Source: an uncultured Acidobacteriaceae bacterium
Lineage (GTDB): Bacteria > Acidobacteriota > Terriglobia > Terriglobales > Acidobacteriaceae
Reading direction: 5' to 3'
DNA length: 64,000 nucleotides
NCBI GenBank assembly: GCA_937879855.1
Contig: CALFMO010000035.1
Coordinates: forward strand, 35,819-99,818
Positions 25,156 to 34,822 of this stretch are shown in pieces; position 1 is the first letter of the stretch, and each line of letters opens with the position of its first letter. Under the pieces are notes generated by a model that saw only the letters and a list, made by a program, of their open reading frames with translations, did no database searches and was not told the origin of the DNA. The position numbers and the translations under genes were made by a program.

Positions 25156-26550
25156 TTATGACCCTTCATCCTCTTTCTTGGGGACGCTGTTGTCGATCTT
25201 GACGCTGCTTCCGGGTCGCAACGTCCGCAAGACCTTATAACTCCCGGTAATCACTTCGTCCCCTTCTTTCAACCCGTCGAGCACCTCAATATCGGTTGTG
25301 CCGGTAATTCCCGTTGTCACTGGAACGAATAGAGCTTTCTTGTTGCGGATGACGAAAACTCCCTGCATGTCATCCTCTTTCTTTCCCTTGGATGCGGCTT
25401 CTTTGGGTACAGGCGCCGCGGCATGCACCGAGCCGGGCGCATTATTCTGCTGATCGATCTGTGCTTTCATGCGCAAAGTCAACGCCTGAATTGGCACAGC
25501 CAACGCACTGTTCCGAGTTGCGGTGGTAATTTTCGCAGTCGTGGAAAGTCCTGGACGCAAGTCGAGCGGTGCGTCCTGCACGTTCACGACAACCTTGAAA
25601 TCTTTTGCCTCTTCGCTGGCGGTCGCCTGCTGCGAGGTGGAAACTCCGCTGGAGCGAACAATTGCGTTATCGCCAATCTCAGAAACTGTCCCGTGAAAAA
25701 TTTTTCTGGGAATCGCGTCGATAGTTACCTCGGCAGGCTGCCCCAGGTGCACATTCACGATGTCGGTTTCATCCACCATAACTTCGGCGGTGATAATCGA
25801 CATGTCGGCAATCGTCATCAACGTGCTGCCCGGCGCGTTCTGAATGCCCATCACCACGGTCTCGCCCTCGCGCACGGGCAAGTTCGTGACTACCCCGTCG
25901 TAAGGTGCAATGTAGCTGGTCTTCTGCAACACATCAGTCACGCGCGTCAAATTGGCGCGGCCTTGAGTGATGTGTTTGTCCGCAGAATCCTTTTGTGCCT
26001 TGGCCTGCGCGACTCGAGCCTGTGCTTGAACTAAGCCTGCATCGGCCGTAGCCCAGGCATTCTTGCGGCTGTCGAAATCAGATCTGGAAATCAGGCCATC
26101 TTTGAAGAGGCTTTGCGCGCGATCCCAATCCAGCTTATTGCGGTCATAGTCTGCCTGGGCGCGCAGCATGTCGGCCTGAGATGTCTTCAGCGCGGCGTCG
26201 GCCGCGAGAGCGTCGGTCTCTGCCGCCTGCAACGAGGCCTCATTGGCATTCACGTCTGCAGAGGACTGAACGTTTTCCAGTTGTGCCAGCAATTGACCCT
26301 TCTTTACACGATCGCCCTCTTTGACATACAGGTGGGTGATCTTGCCGAAAGCGTTAGCGCCTACGTTGACGTAGGTCTTCGGTTTAATCTCACCGGAGGC
26401 GCTCACGACCGTTGCGAGATCCTGCCGTTGCACCTTCCCGGTCTGCACGGTCGCTACATTTTTACTGCTCCGATAAACGGTAAACCCGACAATGATTGCG
26501 AGCAGAATTGCAACGCCCGCGCCAATTGCAATTTTTTTCCAAGTCTTCAT
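25156..26550 (-). CDS. MacA-like periplasmic adaptor (membrane fusion protein)
   Basis: A 464-residue adaptor that would link an inner-membrane ABC permease to an outer-membrane channel. It has one N-terminal membrane segment (~6-24), a split biotinyl-lipoyl domain (VNVGANAFGKITHLYVKEGDRVKKGQLLAQL near 50-80 and the return strand YDGVVTNLPVREGETV), a long helical hairpin (~85-200, Ala/Gln/Asp-rich) and beta-barrel plus membrane-proximal domains. The C-terminal tail is charged. ATG at 26550 fits the membrane segment; the frame is open to 26640 but that extension is Arg-rich and unlikely. Same operon as the ATPase. Confidence 0.9.
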   Translation of the reverse strand: MKTWKKIAIGAGVAILLAIIVGFTVYRSSKNVATVQTGKVQRQDLATVVSASGEIKPKTYVNVGANAFGKITHLYVKEGDRVKKGQLLAQLENVQSSADVNANEASLQAAETDALAADAALKTSQADMLRAQADYDRNKLDWDRAQSLFKDGLISRSDFDSRKNAWATADAGLVQAQARVAQAKAQKDSADKHITQGRANLTRVTDVLQKTSYIAPYDGVVTNLPVREGETVVMGIQNAPGSTLMTIADMSIITAEVMVDETDIVNVHLGQPAEVTIDAIPRKIFHGTVSEIGDNAIVRSSGVSTSQQATASEEAKDFKVVVNVQDAPLDLRPGLSTTAKITTATRNSALAVPIQALTLRMKAQIDQQNNAPGSVHAAAPVPKEAASKGKKEDDMQGVFVIRNKKALFVPVTTGITGTTDIEVLDGLKEGDEVITGSYKVLRTLRPGSSVKIDNSVPKKEDEGS

Positions 26551-26912
26551 GATGCCCGTCGATATCCGGGTGATTAATCTCCCATGGAGGACCAAGTCCT
26601 GCCGCCACCTCGGCTTGCGAGGACAAGGCCTCCGACGCACGATTGGAGTGACGGACGCACACTATCTGTTACGATCCTGGCGCCGAAAAAGTTCCGCTTC
26701 AGCAGGAAGCAGGAGAAGAAGATAGAAGTGCTCGAGACCCGTTACGCGTGGGAGTGATAGTTTACTGCCCCGGAACTGTACATTATAGCCCCGCAACCCC
26801 TGGGTTTTGCACTACAGATTTCGTATACGCCCGGGCAACTCGGGGCGCTCCCGCCAGGTTCTAACGTAGACGGTTGCGCTGTTTTAATTGGTTCACCGGG
26901 CACGACTTAACC

Positions 26913-26942
26913 TTGCTTTCAAACGACAAACAGGCCTAAAAT
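26913..26942 (+). promoter_or_regulatory. Sigma-70-like promoter of the GWxTD gene
   Basis: TTGCTT (26913-26918), an 18-base spacer and TAAAAT (26937-26942), about 33 bases before the start codon. It lies in the 424-base divergent region between the adaptor gene and the GWxTD gene, where no other gene is seen. Confidence 0.55.
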
Positions 26943-26974
26943 AGGCAGACCAGTTGTTGGCAGGAGTCCCTCTC

Positions 26975-28780
26975 ATGTTCCGGGTAGTTTCTTTTCAAGC
27001 TGTTCTTCGAATTCTGTTCGTATGTGTGGGCCTTTTGGCTTCTGGCGCAGTCGCCCAAGACCAGTCGGCCCAGAAGCCTGCCGACAAACCAGCCAACGAC
27101 GCTACCAGTTCCACACCGGCACAGCCTGCGTCGGAACCGTCCACCGCGCAAACGCAGCCGGCGCAGGAAAAGCCCGCGCCCGAGGCCACCGATCCTCTCA
27201 AGCGTCCTGCCGATGCGAAACAGAGAAAGAAGAATGAGCGGGCTCTGAAACAGGAATTGAGCCGTCCTTACAAGAAGTGGCTGGAAGAGGACGTCGTCTG
27301 GATCATCACCGACGAAGAGCGGGCAGCTTTCAAGCAACTCTCGAACGATGAGGAGCGCGATAATTTTATTGAGGCCTTCTGGCAACGCCGCGACCCCACT
27401 CCCGACACCGAAGAAAATGAATATAAGGAAGAGCACTACCAGCGCATCGCGTACGCTAACGAGCATTTCGCAGCTGGAGTGCCGGGATGGAAGACCGATC
27501 GCGGACGCATGTACATTGTTTTTGGCAAGCCCGATGAAATCGAGTCGCATCCCTCGGGCGGAAGTTATGAGCGTCCCATCGAGGAGGGTGGCGGCGAAAC
27601 CTCGACCTTCCCCTTTGAAGATTGGCGGTACCGCTATCTTGAGGGTATTGGGCAGGAAGTGATAATCGAGTTCGTCGATACGTGCATGTGCGGCGAGTAC
27701 CACATGACCATGGATCGCTCCGAAAAAGACGCTCTGCTCATGACGCCGAACGCGGGACTCACACTCTACGAACAGATGGGAATGGCGAGTAAAGGACAGC
27801 GTTTCACCGGCACCGGAATTGAACGACTGGGCCAGGGGCCGAACAGTTCCGAGTTGCAGACCAAGGAATTCGATCGCCTCGAGCAATTTGCCAAACTACA
27901 GGCGGCTCCGAAAGTGAAGTTCGCGGATCTCGAAGAAGAAGTCAACTCGAAGGTGATCCTCAATCCGATGCCCTTTGATGTGCGCGCCGACTTCGTGAAG
28001 GTCACCAGCGACACCGTGCTCGTGCCCATCGCCATTCAGATGAAGAACCGCGACATCACCTTTGTCAACAAGGACGGCGTTCAGCGCGGGACGGTTAACA
28101 TCTTCGGTCGCTTGACCACGCTGACGGGCAAAGTTGTGCAGACGTTCGAAGACACGGTGCAGGTGGATGTTCCCGCGGAGTTGCTGCCCCGCACGGCGGA
28201 GAACTCAGAGCTCTACACCAAGGCCTTGCCTCTGCGCCCGGGTCTCTATAAGCTCTACGTCGCAGTGAAGGATGTGAACGGCGACCGCAAAGGCATTTGG
28301 AGCCGCAGCATCAAAGTTCCCGAGTTCTCGGATGACAAGCTCTCGACTTCAAGCCTGGTGGTGGCCGACGTAATGGAACCGGTTCCTACTAAGGACATTG
28401 GTACGGGCAATTTCGTGATTGGCACAACTAAGGTTCGTCCTCGAGTGGCCCCGGCCGACGGCAAGCCGGCCGTATTCCGCAGGGACAAAGATCCTAAGCT
28501 GAATTTCTGGATGCAGGTCTATAATCTTGGGGTGGATGAGAAGACGCACAAGCCTTCCGCCACGTTCGAATACGACATCACCAATCTTGCAACGAACAAG
28601 CAGGTGATACAGAAAACCGAAAGCACCGATAGCATGGGCAACATTGGCGAGCAAGTCACACTGCAGAAATCGATCGTCGCCGCCAATCTGCAGCCGGGAA
28701 CATATAAGATCGAAATCAAAGTGAACGACAATATTTCGAAGCAAACCGTGAATCCGTCGGCGCTTTTTGCTGTACAGTAA
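26975..28780 (+). CDS. GWxTD domain protein
   Basis: A 601-residue exported protein with a signal peptide (ending VAQD) and a Pro/Ala/Gln-rich linker (~25-70). It then has the domain named for its GWxTD motif, here GWKTD (171-175) followed by RGRMYIVFGKPDEIESH. This domain is known from Acidobacteriota and Bacteroidota, and its function is unknown to me. The second half is strand-rich and looks like repeated beta-sandwich modules. ATG at 26975 is supported by AGGAG at 26962-26966. It is followed after 41 bases by an outer-membrane-like protein on the same strand, so the two are probably co-expressed. Confidence 0.85.
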   Translation: MFRVVSFQAVLRILFVCVGLLASGAVAQDQSAQKPADKPANDATSSTPAQPASEPSTAQTQPAQEKPAPEATDPLKRPADAKQRKKNERALKQELSRPYKKWLEEDVVWIITDEERAAFKQLSNDEERDNFIEAFWQRRDPTPDTEENEYKEEHYQRIAYANEHFAAGVPGWKTDRGRMYIVFGKPDEIESHPSGGSYERPIEEGGGETSTFPFEDWRYRYLEGIGQEVIIEFVDTCMCGEYHMTMDRSEKDALLMTPNAGLTLYEQMGMASKGQRFTGTGIERLGQGPNSSELQTKEFDRLEQFAKLQAAPKVKFADLEEEVNSKVILNPMPFDVRADFVKVTSDTVLVPIAIQMKNRDITFVNKDGVQRGTVNIFGRLTTLTGKVVQTFEDTVQVDVPAELLPRTAENSELYTKALPLRPGLYKLYVAVKDVNGDRKGIWSRSIKVPEFSDDKLSTSSLVVADVMEPVPTKDIGTGNFVIGTTKVRPRVAPADGKPAVFRRDKDPKLNFWMQVYNLGVDEKTHKPSATFEYDITNLATNKQVIQKTESTDSMGNIGEQVTLQKSIVAANLQPGTYKIEIKVNDNISKQTVNPSALFAVQ

Positions 28781-28821
28781 CGACAAACTCCCTGCGGTTC
28801 CCCCCGAGGGGGTGGGGCTGA

Positions 28822-30504
28822 TTGAAACTACAAAAGCTCGGAACCTGGGCAATCCTGGTGGGCGTGTCGCTTCCTTTGTGGGCTGCAGAGCAGCCGGGAG
28901 CGATCTCGGGGTACGTTCGCAATAACTCCGGCATTCCGCAGATGGGCGCCGTCGTGGAGATTCTCGGCGCGGCCAATCGTACTCTGACCGTCTTCACCGA
29001 CGGTGCAGGATACTACACGGCGACGGGCTTGCTGCCTGGCCTCTATACCCTCAAAGTCACGGCGCCTTCCTTCCTGCCGGCACTGCGCGAGAAAGTCGGA
29101 CTTCACTCGGGCGCCCGGCTCAACGTTAACGTTACGCTCAGTACGCTGCTGGGTGTGATGCAGCTCGGAGCCGCACGACCCCTTCCCGATGAGGATGACT
29201 GGAAGTGGACGTTGCGTTCGGTGGCGAACCGTCCTATCCTGCGTGTTTTTGACGATCCAGCCTCCAGCGTTCAGTCGCCGGAAGACAAGCAGAGCCATGA
29301 GTTGAGCGGAACGGTCTCGTTCCTCGCTGGTTCGGCCGCGGGCGGTTATGGCACCGGATCGGACATGAGCACCGGGTTTACTCTGGAACGCTCGATCTTT
29401 TCCGCGGGGCATCTTTCCTTCAGCGGAGACATTGGTTACGGAACCGATGTTCTGCCTGGCGGGGTGCTGCGTACTACTTATTCACACCATCTAGCGGATG
29501 GCTCTACGCCTACGTTAGGGCTGACTGCGCGCCGTTTCTCTCCGTCAGACCCAGCTCTGCACAACGCAGCGCTGCAAGCGCTGGACCTTTCTACGGGTGA
29601 CGATTTCACGGTTGCAGATGTTCTGGAGTTAAAAGTTGGCAGCGATGTTCAGAGCATCCAGTTCCTGGGCCATGCGACCGCTTTTCGTCCTTACGGTACA
29701 GCGGATCTTCACATCTCACCCAATACGATCCTGGAATACCAGTACGCCACGTCCCGCCCCGACCTGCGCATTGAGAAGGGTTTTGATTCTGCTCCGGCGG
29801 ACTTGAGCGAATCGAATCCGCGGGTAAGTCTGCTGAATTTCGCTCCCAAGATGGAGAACGCGCATCATCAGGAAGTGAGCCTGTCGCGGCGTGCCGGCAA
29901 GACGAATATTCAAGTTGCCGCATATTCTGATCGCGTGGTCGATCCGGCTCTTCTAGGCACGGGCGCAGCCACCGCCGTTGGCGGTTTTATTCTTCCCGAT
30001 GTCTCCTCCGGCACGTTCAGTTACACCGGCAACACTCTCGACACCAATGGCCTCCGGCTTGTGCTGCAGCGCAAGTTCTCCAACGACCTCACGGCTACTG
30101 TCGACTACGCCTTCGGTGGCGTCGTAGATCTCTCCCGGCCGGACGTGTCTTTGCAGCAAGCGCAGCAATACCTCACCACGCAGCGCCGCCACGCCGTCGC
30201 CGGCAAGTTAAGTGGGACAACGCCGTATACCCACACTCGCTGGATCGCGTCTTACCGCTGGGTGAACGGCGAAGCCATCACACCTGTCGATATGTTCAAT
30301 GCTTCTCCCGGACAAAGCGATCCTTTCCTGAACATCTTCATCCGCCAGCCCATTCCCAGCCTGGGCGGCCACGTGGAAGCGATCATTGACGTTCGGAACC
30401 TGTTGGCGCAAGGCTACGTTCCAGTCCTAGGGCAGGATGGCCAGACGGTCTATCTGGTACAATCCGCTCGTTCCGTTCGTGGAGGGGTTGCCTTTACGTT
30501 CTAG
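28822..30504 (+). CDS. Outer-membrane protein with carboxypeptidase-regulatory domain
   Basis: A 560-residue exported protein. The signal peptide ends at LPLWA. Residues ~28-105 form a carboxypeptidase-regulatory-like (Ig-type) domain (ISGYVRNN...YYTATGLLPGLYTLKVTAPSF). The rest is alternating hydrophobic strands ending in a C-terminal phenylalanine (GGVAFTF), typical of an outer-membrane beta-barrel. No TonB plug is evident. The start is TTG at 28822, right after a G-rich ribosome site. That site can pair with the run of C directly before it (CCCC-CGAG-GGGG), possibly limiting translation. Pairs with the GWxTD gene. Confidence 0.75.
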   Translation: MKLQKLGTWAILVGVSLPLWAAEQPGAISGYVRNNSGIPQMGAVVEILGAANRTLTVFTDGAGYYTATGLLPGLYTLKVTAPSFLPALREKVGLHSGARLNVNVTLSTLLGVMQLGAARPLPDEDDWKWTLRSVANRPILRVFDDPASSVQSPEDKQSHELSGTVSFLAGSAAGGYGTGSDMSTGFTLERSIFSAGHLSFSGDIGYGTDVLPGGVLRTTYSHHLADGSTPTLGLTARRFSPSDPALHNAALQALDLSTGDDFTVADVLELKVGSDVQSIQFLGHATAFRPYGTADLHISPNTILEYQYATSRPDLRIEKGFDSAPADLSESNPRVSLLNFAPKMENAHHQEVSLSRRAGKTNIQVAAYSDRVVDPALLGTGAATAVGGFILPDVSSGTFSYTGNTLDTNGLRLVLQRKFSNDLTATVDYAFGGVVDLSRPDVSLQQAQQYLTTQRRHAVAGKLSGTTPYTHTRWIASYRWVNGEAITPVDMFNASPGQSDPFLNIFIRQPIPSLGGHVEAIIDVRNLLAQGYVPVLGQDGQTVYLVQSARSVRGGVAFTF

Positions 30505-30729
30505 GCCGTTTTGTGAGCTGTATAGCACGCGAATAAGCAATTGTTTAAAGTTTCCGCACCCTTGCATCGAGAAAACCGATAGTCGCGTACCGTCCCTGGC
30601 AGCAATTTCACGCACGACATACCGTTTTTCATAATTTCAATACAGTAAAGTCCCTATTTTTGTATCTCAATGCTGTCTATTGCATTTGTAAGTTATTGAA
30701 ATACATATGCATTAGACAATGTCACGATG

Positions 30730-30744
30730 TGGCTGGAAAAATGC
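30730..30744 (+). promoter_or_regulatory. Putative sigma-54 (-24/-12) promoter
   Basis: TGGCTGG-AAAA-ATGC keeps the GG-N10-GC spacing of the TGGCACG-N4-TTGC consensus, about 80 bases before the receptor gene. A perfect 12-base palindrome GCCTAGCTAGGC overlaps and follows it (30743-30754). The 30505-30821 gap holds no gene and is AT-rich upstream of this site. Confidence 0.4.
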
Positions 30745-30821
30745 CTAGCTAGGCCTACATTGAACAGCTTGCTTGGGGAGCTTCTCGTAGCTCAAAAATC
30801 ACATATCCCAGAGGGGTGGCC

Positions 30822-33800
30822 ATGGAGACGAATATGCGGCGTTGGGTTGGTCTGATTTTTGCAACCATGTTGGTTGCGGTTAGCGCGTACAGCCAAACAT
30901 TCCGCGGTGCGATCAACGGCACCGTGAGCGATCCGTCGGGTGCGGTAGTGGCCGGAGCCAACGTGAAGGCGACAAACGCGGGGACCGGAGTGAGTCTCAA
31001 CACCGTCACAACCAGCGACGGACAGTTTGCCTTTCAGGATTTGCCTCTCGGGACCTACAAGATTGAAGTTTCGGCGGCTGGGTTTCGCGCAGCCTTAATC
31101 GATAATGTCACCGTTACAGCGGGAGGCGCCTACACGTTGCCGGTGAAACTTACGCCAGGGGCGGCTGGCACCACAGTGGTGGAAGTGTCAGCCGCTGCCC
31201 TGTCGCTTGATACCACGACCGCGACGCAGGACAACACAATTCCCACGCAGGCCATTGCCGACGTCCCAATGAACGGGAGAGATTTCTCGCAATTCATCGC
31301 GGTTCAGCCCGGTTACGGAGGCTACTCCGTGGGCGGTTTTGGGTCGCTGAACGGTACGCGGGCCAACCAAATGAATTGGCAGATCGACGGCGTCGACAAT
31401 AATGATTTTTGGCATAACATCCCCGCAGTCAACCAAGGAGGAGTCTCAGGAATTGCTGGTGTCGTGATGCCCTTGGATGCAATTGATGAGTTTTCCGCGC
31501 AAACTCAATCCAACGCCGAAGGCGGACGCAACGCCGGTGGCATCGTCAACGTCGTACTTAAGGCAGGCACGAACCAGTTGCATGGTTCGGCTTATTACTT
31601 CAATCGCAATGAGGCGTTTGGAGCTGCCTCGCCTTTCACGCCAGTCGGCGTGAAAAAGCCAGAACTGCGCAATGAGAACTACGGATTTACCGTGGGCGGG
31701 CCGATTATTAAGGACAAAGCATTCTGGTTTGTTGGTTTTGAGAAGCAGCAGTACATCATTGGCTTGTCTGGCGTTGCCACCGAGCCCTCGATCGCATATC
31801 AAAACAACGCATTAGCATTATTGTCGGCAGCAGGAATTCCGGAAAGTCCCATTTCAAAACAACTGATCGCAAACCTCTGGCCCAGTACCATCAACAATCT
31901 GCCGGCGACGATCGGGAATTTTTTTAGCCCCGTTGCATCCACCGGCTACAGCTACAATGGCGTGATCAAACTGGATTACAACTTTAGTGAAAAGCACCAC
32001 CTGTCAGGTCGCTGGTTTGGTGGACAGGGAAGCCAGACCGCTCCTCTCGGCGGCAGTCCCGCGCTAGCGACCGCAAGCTCGAACTTGTCGTATTACTTCG
32101 AGAAAGCTCCAATTCATGTTTACAACTACGCTCTGACGCTGAATTCTGTGCTGACGCCGAGGATGACCAACCAGATTCTCTTCGGGGTGAACTACTTTAA
32201 CCAGACGTTTAACGATGCGAAGCACAGCTTCGACACTCACTCCTACGGCCTGTTCCTGAGCCCTGACACTCTGATCCATGGACAGCCGATACTAGGCGCC
32301 CCCAACCTTACAATCGGAGGCTTCGAACAGGTAGGAATCACGCCTCCTGAGGGGCGAAACGACATTACAGGCATGCTGGCAGACATCGTTTCTTATACGG
32401 TTGGCAAGCACCAAGTCCGGTTCGGAGCTGAAATACGCCAAGGGCATGTGGACGAATTTTATTTTCGCCACTCCTTGGGAAGCTTTAATTTCGATGGATC
32501 TCAAGGCCCTTGGGCCGGCAGTTGCGCTGCTAATGACCAGGTCTGCGCCAACACCATTGCTCTGGCCGATTTCCTTGCCGGCGATGTCGAAAGCTCGTCA
32601 ATCGCCGTTGGAAATGCGGAGCGCAAAGTTGTCGTCAACGGGGTTGACTTCTTTGGTCAAGACTCCTGGCAAGTTACGCGCAGGCTAAACGTGAATCTCG
32701 GACTGCGCTGGGACTACTATGGCCCGCTGCACAATGGCAGCAAGGACCTGGCAGTGTTTGTTCCTGGCAAAGGCATGGTGGTGCAGGGCAATGGCATCAG
32801 TTCGGTCTTCCCATCTGACCGGAATAATGTCGCACCCCGCTTTGGTTTTGCCTACCAGCCGACGCAGAAGGAAGATTTGGTGGTCCGCGGCGGCATCGGG
32901 GTGTTTTACGACCAAATCAATATGAATCCGTTCCTCGATTATCGTCCTACCAATGGCGGCTCGGACGGGCTCGAGGATAACCCAGCCGGACCCTCGCCCG
33001 TTTCGGTTTACAACTCAAATACGGCGGGCCAAAGTTCGTACCGCTGGCAACCCAATACCTATATTTTCCCCGGCGTTGCAACCTGCGTTTCTGGAAACAA
33101 TGTCGCTAATCCCACCGACTGTCTCAACCCCGCTACCGGTTTGCCGCTGGACTTCAGCGTCTTTTCGGTCAACCAAAACTTCAGGACGCCGTACTTCTAT
33201 AACTACAACCTGAATGTGCAGAAGAGCCTCGGCAATGCGGCGGTGGCGCAAGTGGGCTACGTAGGCAGCACGGCTCGGAAGCTGTCGGTCATGTTGGACG
33301 TTAACCAAATTCCCGGCACGCTCACCGATGGCAACTTCGCAGCACAGTATCCGAATTTCTCCTGCTCGAGTTGCTCCATCAACCAACTCAACAGCGTGGG
33401 AACATCCAACTACAATGCGCTGCAAGCGACCCTGCGCATGCGGGCATGGCACGGATTCACCTCGCAGTTTGCCTATACCTGGGCGCACGAACTGGATGAA
33501 GTCAGCGAATATCGTGGGCCTCTGCCGCTGGACAGCAATTCCCTCAAGGCCGAGTATGGCAACGGCGATTTCGACACGCGACAGAATCTGTCGACCTTTT
33601 TCACCTGGGATATCCCGGGCTCTTCCCACGGTCCGCGAATCCTGACCCACGGCTGGCAAGTCTCAGGCCTGATGACCTTCCATGGCGGTCAGCCTCTGAG
33701 CGAGATTCGGCCGGGATTGAATCAGATTGCCAACCCGTTTGCGGGCGTGTCGCACGCATTCTCTAAGAGTGGCGTGACTTGGTACAACCCCGCGGCATAT

Positions 33801-34106
33801 TGTTCACCTTCGCCCACGTGCCTGCCCAATACGCTGCTGGGTACGGTGCGACGAAACGCAATTTATGGGCCGGGCTTTTCCGATGTGGACCTTTCGGTCT
33901 TCAAAAACATCGCGGTGACCGAACGGGTTAAGATCCAGCTTCGGGCCGAGATGTTTAATCTCTTCAACCGAATCAACCTGGCTTCGGGCCCGGGCTCCAC
34001 CAGCGGCGGTATCGATAGCGACACCATCGGTGACTTCAACGGAGCTCCCGGTATCGGCCCTGGCGAAGCCTTCAATCTGCAACTCGCGGCGAAGATCATC
34101 TTCTAA
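30822..34106 (+). CDS. TonB-dependent-receptor-like outer-membrane protein
   Basis: A very large outer-membrane protein (1094 residues) of the type expanded in Acidobacteriota. It has a signal peptide (LVAVSAYSQ), a carboxypeptidase-regulatory domain (~25-105: INGTVSDPSGAVVAGANVKATN...), a plug-like region (~130-240, with the NGRDFSQFIAVQPG and GGRNAGGIVNVVLKAGTN stretches) and a long beta-barrel ending KIIF. No TonB box is obvious. Such proteins are thought to take up polymers or bind large substrates; the substrate is not deducible here. ATG at 30822 has GAGGGG five bases upstream; the ATG at 30834 is an alternative. Ends at a strong terminator. Confidence 0.88.
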   Translation: METNMRRWVGLIFATMLVAVSAYSQTFRGAINGTVSDPSGAVVAGANVKATNAGTGVSLNTVTTSDGQFAFQDLPLGTYKIEVSAAGFRAALIDNVTVTAGGAYTLPVKLTPGAAGTTVVEVSAAALSLDTTTATQDNTIPTQAIADVPMNGRDFSQFIAVQPGYGGYSVGGFGSLNGTRANQMNWQIDGVDNNDFWHNIPAVNQGGVSGIAGVVMPLDAIDEFSAQTQSNAEGGRNAGGIVNVVLKAGTNQLHGSAYYFNRNEAFGAASPFTPVGVKKPELRNENYGFTVGGPIIKDKAFWFVGFEKQQYIIGLSGVATEPSIAYQNNALALLSAAGIPESPISKQLIANLWPSTINNLPATIGNFFSPVASTGYSYNGVIKLDYNFSEKHHLSGRWFGGQGSQTAPLGGSPALATASSNLSYYFEKAPIHVYNYALTLNSVLTPRMTNQILFGVNYFNQTFNDAKHSFDTHSYGLFLSPDTLIHGQPILGAPNLTIGGFEQVGITPPEGRNDITGMLADIVSYTVGKHQVRFGAEIRQGHVDEFYFRHSLGSFNFDGSQGPWAGSCAANDQVCANTIALADFLAGDVESSSIAVGNAERKVVVNGVDFFGQDSWQVTRRLNVNLGLRWDYYGPLHNGSKDLAVFVPGKGMVVQGNGISSVFPSDRNNVAPRFGFAYQPTQKEDLVVRGGIGVFYDQINMNPFLDYRPTNGGSDGLEDNPAGPSPVSVYNSNTAGQSSYRWQPNTYIFPGVATCVSGNNVANPTDCLNPATGLPLDFSVFSVNQNFRTPYFYNYNLNVQKSLGNAAVAQVGYVGSTARKLSVMLDVNQIPGTLTDGNFAAQYPNFSCSSCSINQLNSVGTSNYNALQATLRMRAWHGFTSQFAYTWAHELDEVSEYRGPLPLDSNSLKAEYGNGDFDTRQNLSTFFTWDIPGSSHGPRILTHGWQVSGLMTFHGGQPLSEIRPGLNQIANPFAGVSHAFSKSGVTWYNPAAYCSPSPTCLPNTLLGTVRRNAIYGPGFSDVDLSVFKNIAVTERVKIQLRAEMFNLFNRINLASGPGSTSGGIDSDTIGDFNGAPGIGPGEAFNLQLAAKIIF

Positions 34107-34125
34107 TCTCTTGGTTTCAACCTCG

Positions 34126-34155
34126 GCCCCTGCCGTTCCCGGCAGGGGCTTTTTT
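34126..34155 (+). terminator. Rho-independent terminator of the receptor gene
   Basis: Perfect 10-base stem GCCCCTGCCG / CGGCAGGGGC with a TTCC loop and six T's, 20 bases after the stop codon. Confidence 0.93.
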
Positions 34156-34250
34156 GTTGGCATTGATTTTTCGGTCAGAATAATTCGACGAATTCGCGAC
34201 TTGGCAGGGTTTTAAGGGAGTCGGGTCGGAAGGGCACCGGTTCAGCACAT

Positions 34251-34640
34251 TTATTCCGACTGCTGGAATTCCATGTTCTCATCGACCGAGAGCTGTGCGG
34301 GCGCGCCGGCGGTGTTGTCCCCGGTGCGGGTGGCGATTACGCGAAAGCCACTGGAACTTATCTCGATCTCGTAGCTGTAAGGAGGACGCTGTCTGCGCAG
34401 GGTAATGTAGTTTCCCGAGACCAGATCGTCGAAAGAGCCATATCTGGCCTCGGTGGCGAAGTACCGACGTTCAGCGCTGGCGATGCTGACCAGATCGCTC
34501 CTCACGCCACTGATGTTGATGGCGGCCTGTGGCGAGTTCGCCCCAGCCGCTGCCGAGGTGCTCTGCATCTGGTTGGAATAAATGTACATACCAACGCCCA
34601 TTACGATAATGACGCTCAGGAATCCAAAGAGGCGGCTCAT
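34251..34640 (-). CDS. Small anchored, pilin-like protein
   Basis: A 129-residue protein with an N-terminal membrane segment (~4-22) and then a small globular part (SVASAERRYFATEARYGSFDDLV-like layout). It resembles the globular domain of minor type IV pilins: helix, then RYG...L...Y, then antiparallel strands. There is no prepilin peptidase site (Gly before Phe-Thr-x-x-Glu), so it is probably not processed as a pilin. ATG at 34640 is preceded by GGGAGAAACGC; the frame is open to 34688. It is divergent from the next gene. No other pilus genes are seen. Confidence 0.6.
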   Translation of the reverse strand: MSRLFGFLSVIIVMGVGMYIYSNQMQSTSAAAGANSPQAAINISGVRSDLVSIASAERRYFATEARYGSFDDLVSGNYITLRRQRPPYSYEIEISSSGFRVIATRTGDNTAGAPAQLSVDENMEFQQSE

Positions 34641-34809
34641 GCGTTTCTCCCAGAAGGCAATTGCAACCCGAAACGAGGTTGCCGACAAGTAACCAGAGTT
34701 CAGCGACCTGCTTAGGGCGGACGGCCTCGCCGACTCGAAGATCCGGTTCGAATGCAGTTTCTTAATTCAGATTTCACATCCCATTAACCTTGGCGTCATA
34801 AACGCGACG

Positions 34810-34815
34810 GATAAT
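34810..34815 (+). promoter_or_regulatory. -10-like box directly before the propeller-like gene
   Basis: GATAAT ends seven bases before the ATG at 34823, and there is no Shine-Dalgarno. It has the same layout as at murE and murG. The -35 is not clear (TTGGCG is too close). Confidence 0.3.
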
Positions 34816-34822
34816 CGACAAC

